Source of the DNA: Diplocloster hominis
Lineage (GTDB): Bacteria > Bacillota > Clostridia > Lachnospirales > Lachnospiraceae
NCBI RefSeq assembly: GCF_032380655.1
Contig: NZ_JAWDIY010000006.1
Location: 1 to 64,000 of the forward strand
Direction of reading: 5' to 3'
Length of the DNA: 64,000 bases
The notes beneath the pieces were generated by a model, which ran no database searches, was not told the DNA's origin, and worked only from the letters and a program-made list of their open reading frames with translations. Below are positions 59,420 through 64,000 of the stretch, piece after piece; within the stretch, counting starts at the first letter, position 1, and each line of letters starts with the position of its first letter. Made by a program: the position numbers and the translations under genes.

Positions 59420-60955
59420 TCACACTCCTAACGTCGCCAGTTTCATAACCGCTTCCTCTGAGACGGTCTCTCCCACCTGCCTTACGATTTCCCCGGTAAT
59501 GCTGCCGTTTCGCATGACCAGAATCCGGTCCGCCAGGGAAAAGAGCTCCGGCATCTCCGAGGATATGGCCAGGACCGCCATGCCTTCATCCCTCAGTTCC
59601 CGGATCAACCGATGGATCTCCGACTTCGATCCCACATCAATGCCCCGGGTGGGCTCATCCAGAATCAGCAGCTGCGGCCCCAGAGCGAGCCACTTAGCCA
59701 ACACTACCTTTTGCTGATTTCCGCCCGATAGTGTCTCGGCCCATGCATTTTCACCGGAAGTCTTGATCGCCAGATGCTCCATATACCGCGCTACCGTCTC
59801 GTTCAGCTGTTTTCCGTTTATGACTCCCAGTCTGCTTACCTGCCCGTATATAGGCATTCCGATATTGTTTTTCACCGACATGGACAGACAGACCCCCTCA
59901 TGCCTCCGGTCCTCCGTCACCCAGGCGACTCCCTCTAAGATCATGCGTTTGGGCGTCAGCTTTCCCATCCGCTTTCCGCCCACCAGTACTGTTCCCTGCT
60001 GCATGGCGCGCAGGCCGTGAAGAGTACGGATCATCTCTGTGCGTCCGGAGCCTATGAGTCCAAAGATACCTACGATCTCTCCGGCATAGACCTTCAGATT
60101 CAGGCCTTTGAGCTCCACCTCACCGTACTGCCTGCTGCAAAGGTCCCGGACTTCCAGTACCAGCCTCCTGTCTCCCTCAAACTGCGGGCTGCTGTATTCG
60201 TCATGAATATCGCGGCCGACCATGAACTGAACCATATGTTCAATGGTCACGTCCTCAGTCTGTTCCCGGCGGACCAGCTGGCCGTCCCGCAGAACCGCAA
60301 TGCTGTCGCAAAGCTCCTTGATCTCATCCAGTTTATGGGAAATGAAAATAATCCCGGCGCCCTGTTCCCGCAGCATGGGAAGAATCCGTTTGAGACAGAG
60401 CATCTCCCGCTCCGTGAGGGATGAGGTGGGCTCATCCAGTATCAGCACTTCGATGGTTCCCGCCAGGCTTTTGCAGATCTCCACCAGCTGCTTTTGCGCG
60501 GAGGAGAGCTCCGCCACTTTTTGGTTCACGTCAATATCAATCTCAAACTGCGTGAGAATCTTCCGGGCTTCTTCCCGGCACTCCTGCTTTCGGATAATCC
60601 CCGGCCCTTTCCGCAGCTCCTTTCCGAGAAAAATATTTTCCGCCACCGTCATTTCCGGTAAAAGAGACAGCTCCTGATGTACGATCTGGACGCCGTACTG
60701 GGATGCCTGGGCCGGCGTCAGATGGGAATAGGCTTTTCCGTTTAAAAGGATAGTACCCGTATCGGGTTTGAGCGCTCCGGACATAATGTTCATCAGAGTG
60801 GATTTCCCGGCGCCGTTTTCACCGATCAGGCCCAGAATCTCCCCTTTTTTCAACGTCAGACTCACCTGATGGAGCGCTGCGGTCCCGCCGAAGCGTTTGC
60901 TGATATCCTGCAGCTCGACCACGATCTGCCCTCTGTTTGTTTGTTTCACCTTCAC
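59420..60955 (-). CDS. Ribose-type sugar ABC transporter ATPase (RbsA-like, two ATPase domains)
   Basis: This protein of about 511 residues has two ABC domains. The first has GENGAGKSTLMNIMSG, LSSAQKQLVEI and LILDEPTSSL; the second has a degenerate P-loop GLIGSGRTEMIRTLHG, LSGGNQQKVVLAKWLA and LILDEPTRGID. A degenerate second P-loop is normal for this family. Start is GTG 60955 or GTG 60949; GGAAGG lies upstream of both. It heads an operon divergent from a regulator operon that encodes a non-canonical relative of this ATPase. Confidence 0.92.
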   Translation of the reverse strand: MKVKQTNRGQIVVELQDISKRFGGTAALHQVSLTLKKGEILGLIGENGAGKSTLMNIMSGALKPDTGTILLNGKAYSHLTPAQASQYGVQIVHQELSLLPEMTVAENIFLGKELRKGPGIIRKQECREEARKILTQFEIDIDVNQKVAELSSAQKQLVEICKSLAGTIEVLILDEPTSSLTEREMLCLKRILPMLREQGAGIIFISHKLDEIKELCDSIAVLRDGQLVRREQTEDVTIEHMVQFMVGRDIHDEYSSPQFEGDRRLVLEVRDLCSRQYGEVELKGLNLKVYAGEIVGIFGLIGSGRTEMIRTLHGLRAMQQGTVLVGGKRMGKLTPKRMILEGVAWVTEDRRHEGVCLSMSVKNNIGMPIYGQVSRLGVINGKQLNETVARYMEHLAIKTSGENAWAETLSGGNQQKVVLAKWLALGPQLLILDEPTRGIDVGSKSEIHRLIRELRDEGMAVLAISSEMPELFSLADRILVMRNGSITGEIVRQVGETVSEEAVMKLATLGV

Positions 60956-60993
60956 ACCACCTTCCCTTTTTCGTTTACTTAGGTGTTACTTAA

Positions 60994-61022
60994 ATTTTAT
61001 CGGTTTCCACCCATGCAAACAA
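60994..61022 (-). promoter_or_regulatory. Putative promoter of the ribose-type transporter operon
   Basis: On the reverse strand TTGTTT (61022-61017) and TAAAAT (60999-60994) are separated by 17 bases, about 40 bases before the ATPase start. The -35 is weak, as expected for an activated promoter. Confidence 0.5.
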
Positions 61023-61141
61023 CTGCGCCAATTCTCAATTATGTGTGAAAATTCAAAGACTTTCTGACATTTACTTTTGTTTGTCTGAAATTGTCGAAAA
61101 ATTATGCTATTTTTCTGATATCAGGACCGTTTGCTAAAAAA

Positions 61142-61170
61142 TTGACACACTTTTGCATCTATGTTACGAT
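61142..61170 (+). promoter_or_regulatory. Sigma-A promoter of the ABC-like/YesN/YesM operon
   Basis: A perfect -35 TTGACA (61142-61147) and -10 TACGAT (61165-61170) are separated by 17 bases, and the first start codon follows 34 bases later. Its quality suggests constitutive expression of the regulator operon. Confidence 0.75.
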
Positions 61171-61204
61171 GCATTTAGAAAGGGAGGAATGAGGGGGAGT
61201 TAGT

Positions 61205-61921
61205 GTGAACGAGATACTTCGTCTGGACCACGTCCAGTTCAGCGACGCTTATGGCAATCTGCTAAGTAATTTCAATTTCAGCGTACAGGAGGGCGAGATT
61301 CACGGCATCATCGGTGATTACGGTGTCACTCATTCCACACTGTGCAGTCTGTGTACTGGAACTCTGCAGCCGGAGCGGGGTCAGATCTACTACTGTGATC
61401 AGCCCGTGGGTCGGCTGTCCTTTGCGGAATCCAGGCAAAAAGGGCTGTATGCCATCGCCAGCGGAAAGAATCTGCAGGGGAATATGAACGTGCTGGAGAA
61501 CATCTATCTCATCGCCCGCCGGCAGTTTGGATGGCAGTTCCGGCGCCGGCAGATTGCCAGGCAGGCGCTGCAGTACCTGGAATTTTTTGATATTCCCATA
61601 CCTCTGCAGGAGTGTGCGGACAATCTCACGGATCTGCAAAGCTGCATGGTCTCCATGACAGGCGCCATCATCGCCGGGGCTAAGCTGTTCATTCTGGATG
61701 AGATTACCTCATCCTTAAATGAACAGGACGCCATTGCTTTCCAGAAGGTCTTATCCTGCCTGAAATACAAGGGCCTTTCCGTCGTCTGTATGGTGCACCG
61801 CATCGAAGAACTGGTACGCTACACGGACAGGGCCACGCTGGTCAAAAATGGGACCACGGTCCGATGTATGGAGAAAAATGATTATTCCTATGACAAGATG
61901 CTTGCCATGCTTTTGATCTGA
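61205..61921 (+). CDS. ABC ATPase-like protein with degenerate nucleotide site, linked to a two-component system
   Basis: This 238-residue protein has the fold of a single RbsA-type ATPase domain, but key motifs are broken. Walker A reads GDYGVTHST (37-45), so the essential Lys is His43 and the preceding Gly is Thr42. The signature LSGGQ is LTDLQ (141-145). Walker B FILDE (162-166) and His198 remain. It could bind but hardly hydrolyse ATP. The start is GTG behind GAGGGGGAG. It heads an operon with YesN and YesM genes, divergent from a real RbsABC-like transporter, so a role as a transporter-coupled sensor subunit is inferred. Confidence 0.85.
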   Translation: MNEILRLDHVQFSDAYGNLLSNFNFSVQEGEIHGIIGDYGVTHSTLCSLCTGTLQPERGQIYYCDQPVGRLSFAESRQKGLYAIASGKNLQGNMNVLENIYLIARRQFGWQFRRRQIARQALQYLEFFDIPIPLQECADNLTDLQSCMVSMTGAIIAGAKLFILDEITSSLNEQDAIAFQKVLSCLKYKGLSVVCMVHRIEELVRYTDRATLVKNGTTVRCMEKNDYSYDKMLAMLLI

Positions 61922-61936
61922 CAGGAGGTGCATACG

Positions 61937-63520
61937 ATGTATAAGATACTGATTGCAGACGATGAATTCTGGGTAACTGCCCTGGTACGCAACAGCATCG
62001 ACTGGACCGGTATGAACCTGGAGCTGGCGGGAGAGGCGGAAGACGGCGGCGAAGCCTATGAGAAGATTCTGCGCCTGCGGCCGGATATCGTCATCACCGA
62101 CATCCGGATGCCGGGGCTTAGCGGAATCGAGCTGATGGAGAAGGTCCGGCTGACCGATCTGAAGGTGGAATTCATTATCTTGAGCGGATATGACAGTTTT
62201 GCCTACGCCCAGGCCGCTATGAAGTACAATGCTGTCAGCTTCGTACTGAAGCCTCTTGAGGAAGAAGAACTCCGCCAGGCGCTGCAAAGCGCAGTGGAGC
62301 GGCTCAGCAGCCAGCAGATCATCCGGCAGACGGCGTCACAGGCACGGAGCCGGCAGGAAGAACTGCGCATGGAATTCCTTCTCAGGACGGTCCGGTCCGG
62401 GGACGAGGATAATTATGCGCTCTCGCTGGAGGGAATCAATCAAAAATATGACTGCCATTTCCGGGACGGCCACTTTTTCGTCATGATTACCCATATGGAG
62501 CGGATTCCAGAACCAGTTCTTCTGCAGCAGATCACTGACGCTTCCCTCCGCCTGCTGAGGGACTGTGCTTATGACAGCTATGCCTTGCGGGACGGCCGAC
62601 GCCTGATTCTGATGATCAATACTGCGTTCACACCTTCTGAGGACTATACCCGTCTGGCAAAGGAGCTCTTCCGGTGCCAGGATAGTCTGTGCAGACCTGC
62701 CGGCATCCAGCTCACGGCTGCCCTGGGACCTGTCTCCAATAGCTGGCCCCTGCTTCACCAATCCTATGAGGCTGCTTTTTGCCTGTTGCGCAATCGTTTG
62801 AATGACGGATGGGGCCGCCTATATCTCTGGAGCAAACCGAAATCCGGCCGCGACAACCCGCACAACCGTCTTTCTGTCCGCAGGGAGCTGCAGCTTACGA
62901 CACTTATGGAAACTTTTGAAACTGAGGAACTGGAACAGAATCTGAACGATATCACAGACCAGATGCTGCAGATCTCCGGGAAGAGCAGTGATCTTTTTTC
63001 CATGCTGGAACAAATCAGCAAGCTGTACTGCCAGACGGCAGCCCAGATGTGTATTGGCTCCCAGATCGGACTGCTGACGGTCCGGGAATATCTGGAGCGC
63101 ATGGAGGAGTGTGACACGATCCAGCAGATGAAACGCGCGATGCGGGAACTGTTTGTTCTTCCTCTTCGCGCTTATTACCAGGAGCATGCCCGTGATGAGA
63201 CGAATATTTCAGCTCAAATGAAGCGGTATGTGTCCCGGCATTATCAGGAAAATATTCGTCTGATAGACGTGGCAAACCAGCTTTACCGGACGCCCTCCTA
63301 TATTGGTTACATATTCAAGCGGGACACGGGTACCAGTTTTTCAGAGTACCTGGCCGCCTATCGGATCAACATTGCCAAGACCTACCTGACGGATACCCAG
63401 CAGACCATTGCGGGTGTGGCTGAGGCTGTGGGATTTGGCGATATGCGCCATTTCAGTAAGACCTTTCAGAAGCTGGTGGGCATGACTCCCTCTGCCTACC
63501 GTAAGAAATCCGGCAGGTGA
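61937..63520 (+). CDS. YesN-like response regulator with AraC-type DNA-binding domain
   Basis: This 527-residue protein has an N-terminal receiver (ILIADDEFWVTALVRNSI, phospho-acceptor in DIVITDIRMPGLSG, Lys in FVLKPLEEEEL), a long middle region, and a C-terminal AraC double helix-turn-helix (IRLIDVANQLYRTPSYIGYI, GFGDMRHFSKTFQKLVGM). CAGGAGG before the ATG at 61937 sets the start. It lies 15 bases after the ABC-like gene and four before the kinase gene. The divergent ribose-type transporter is the likely target. Confidence 0.93.
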   Translation: MYKILIADDEFWVTALVRNSIDWTGMNLELAGEAEDGGEAYEKILRLRPDIVITDIRMPGLSGIELMEKVRLTDLKVEFIILSGYDSFAYAQAAMKYNAVSFVLKPLEEEELRQALQSAVERLSSQQIIRQTASQARSRQEELRMEFLLRTVRSGDEDNYALSLEGINQKYDCHFRDGHFFVMITHMERIPEPVLLQQITDASLRLLRDCAYDSYALRDGRRLILMINTAFTPSEDYTRLAKELFRCQDSLCRPAGIQLTAALGPVSNSWPLLHQSYEAAFCLLRNRLNDGWGRLYLWSKPKSGRDNPHNRLSVRRELQLTTLMETFETEELEQNLNDITDQMLQISGKSSDLFSMLEQISKLYCQTAAQMCIGSQIGLLTVREYLERMEECDTIQQMKRAMRELFVLPLRAYYQEHARDETNISAQMKRYVSRHYQENIRLIDVANQLYRTPSYIGYIFKRDTGTSFSEYLAAYRINIAKTYLTDTQQTIAGVAEAVGFGDMRHFSKTFQKLVGMTPSAYRKKSGR

Positions 63521-63524
63521 TTCT

Positions 63525-64000
63525 ATGAAAAAGAAAACCAGAGCACAGACCTATTCCGGACAAAGACCTGTTCGCCTTCATATCAACAGTGTCCTGTTGC
63601 TGGCCCTCATGCTTTTTCTGGTGGGGGGAAGTGCGGCTGTTGTGCTGTACGCTGTATTTTGGCCGGATTCCCTGTCCGTACTGCCCCTGAAGCTGCTTGC
63701 GGCATTGTTCTGCGGACTCTGCTTGCTGGTGCTGGGGTTTTATATTTTTGCCGTCTATCTGCCCACACGCCGCCTGAATGCGGCCCTCCATCAGATCGCG
63801 GACGGAGATTTTGATCATCTTCTATCGGAAGAAGGGATCACGGAGCTAAGCGGCATGGCGGGTGAATTTAATTCCGTTCTCTTATCCGTCCGGCAGATCA
63901 TCAACAACGAGTACAACAGTAAGCTTCTGAAGAAGAGGGCGGAACTCAATGCGCTGCAGAGCCAGATTAACCCGCATTTTCTCTATAATACCATTGACTC
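63525..64000 (+). CDS. YesM-like sensor histidine kinase (partial, cut by window end)
   Basis: The ATG at 63525 opens a frame that runs off the window (158 codons seen). Two membrane helices lie close together (about 22-44 and 56-79) with only about ten residues between them, then a HAMP-like segment (TRRLNAALHQIADGDFDHLL) and the phospho-acceptor motif QINPHFLYNTID. Unlike the YesM at 24657 it has almost no extracellular sensor, so it must sense through another protein or within the membrane. It is the third gene of the ABC-like/YesN operon. Confidence 0.9.
   Translation, partial: MKKKTRAQTYSGQRPVRLHINSVLLLALMLFLVGGSAAVVLYAVFWPDSLSVLPLKLLAALFCGLCLLVLGFYIFAVYLPTRRLNAALHQIADGDFDHLLSEEGITELSGMAGEFNSVLLSVRQIINNEYNSKLLKKRAELNALQSQINPHFLYNTID

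Noticed and set aside
59420..60955. Degenerate second P-loop of the RbsA-like ATPase as a sign of decay
   Set aside because: The altered P-loop in the second domain is normal for RbsA/MglA-family ATPases, in contrast to the separate protein at 61205.

Overview
The window looks like a chromosomal segment of a spore-forming, gut-type Firmicute, most likely a Lachnospiraceae member (Clostridium cluster XIVa). This is inferred from the moderate GC content, strong AGGAGG-type ribosome binding sites, sporulation genes (spmA, spmB, a BclA-like protein), YesM/YesN two-component systems beside sugar ABC transporters, and several AraC, PucR and Gfo/Idh/MocA genes. No marker in the window fixes the species.

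Layout. 1-796: 3' end of a 23S rRNA gene, then six tRNA genes (Asp, Val, Tyr, fMet, Phe, Lys) and a terminator; no 5S gene follows the 23S. 1054-7914: a zinc-ribbon/LRR membrane protein coupled to an Orn/Lys/Arg decarboxylase-like gene, a MATE exporter, a secreted CAP-domain protein and a ComEC-type metallo-hydrolase lipoprotein. 8047-15480: a peptide-signalling or bacteriocin locus. It has an AgrC-like GHKL kinase, a 44-residue double-glycine precursor peptide too short for ordinary gene calling, an AgrA-like LytTR regulator, a C39-peptidase ABC exporter (PCAT), an HlyD-type accessory protein and an unknown membrane-anchored protein. About 1.2 kb of gene debris splits it. 15497-16500: a giant hairpin and an MNT/HEPN toxin-antitoxin pair whose HEPN gene has a one-base frameshift. 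16719-20952: housekeeping genes (guanylate-kinase-like, holB, ricT, a YabB-type methyltransferase, rsmI). 20975-26465: a DAACS symporter, a BclA-like protein and a YesN/YesM pair.

26765-34378: an apparent plant-glycan locus (binding lipoprotein, two permeases, GH28-like, GH43, secreted GH28-like) divergent from YesN/YesM. 34518-39017: a five-gene reverse operon (PIG-L deacetylase, NagB-like, Gfo/Idh/MocA, DUF4432, UPF0303) with a good promoter, probably for amino-sugar or sugar-acid catabolism. 39308-42236: two more Gfo/Idh/MocA genes and a TIM-barrel isomerase, divergent from an AraC regulator. 44418-47720: a large cell-wall protein with four lamin-tail domains, a phytase/esterase-like domain and a sortase signal. 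48017-54952: an AbrB-type regulator, spmA, then spmB displaced by a reverse OYE-family reductase and its PucR-type regulator, then metF. 55129-64000: a ribose-type ABC transporter with a GH20-like glycosidase, divergent from an operon encoding an ABC ATPase with a broken nucleotide site, a YesN regulator and a YesM kinase cut by the window end.

Most notable are (1) the peptide locus, where base composition changes abruptly inside the kinase gene exactly at the sensor/kinase junction, suggesting a swapped pherotype cassette; (2) the non-canonical ABC ATPase joined to a two-component system; (3) a family of dispersed GGGGACATGTCC palindromes; (4) the split spmA/spmB pair; and (5) a 30-bp palindrome in front of the PucR-type gene.
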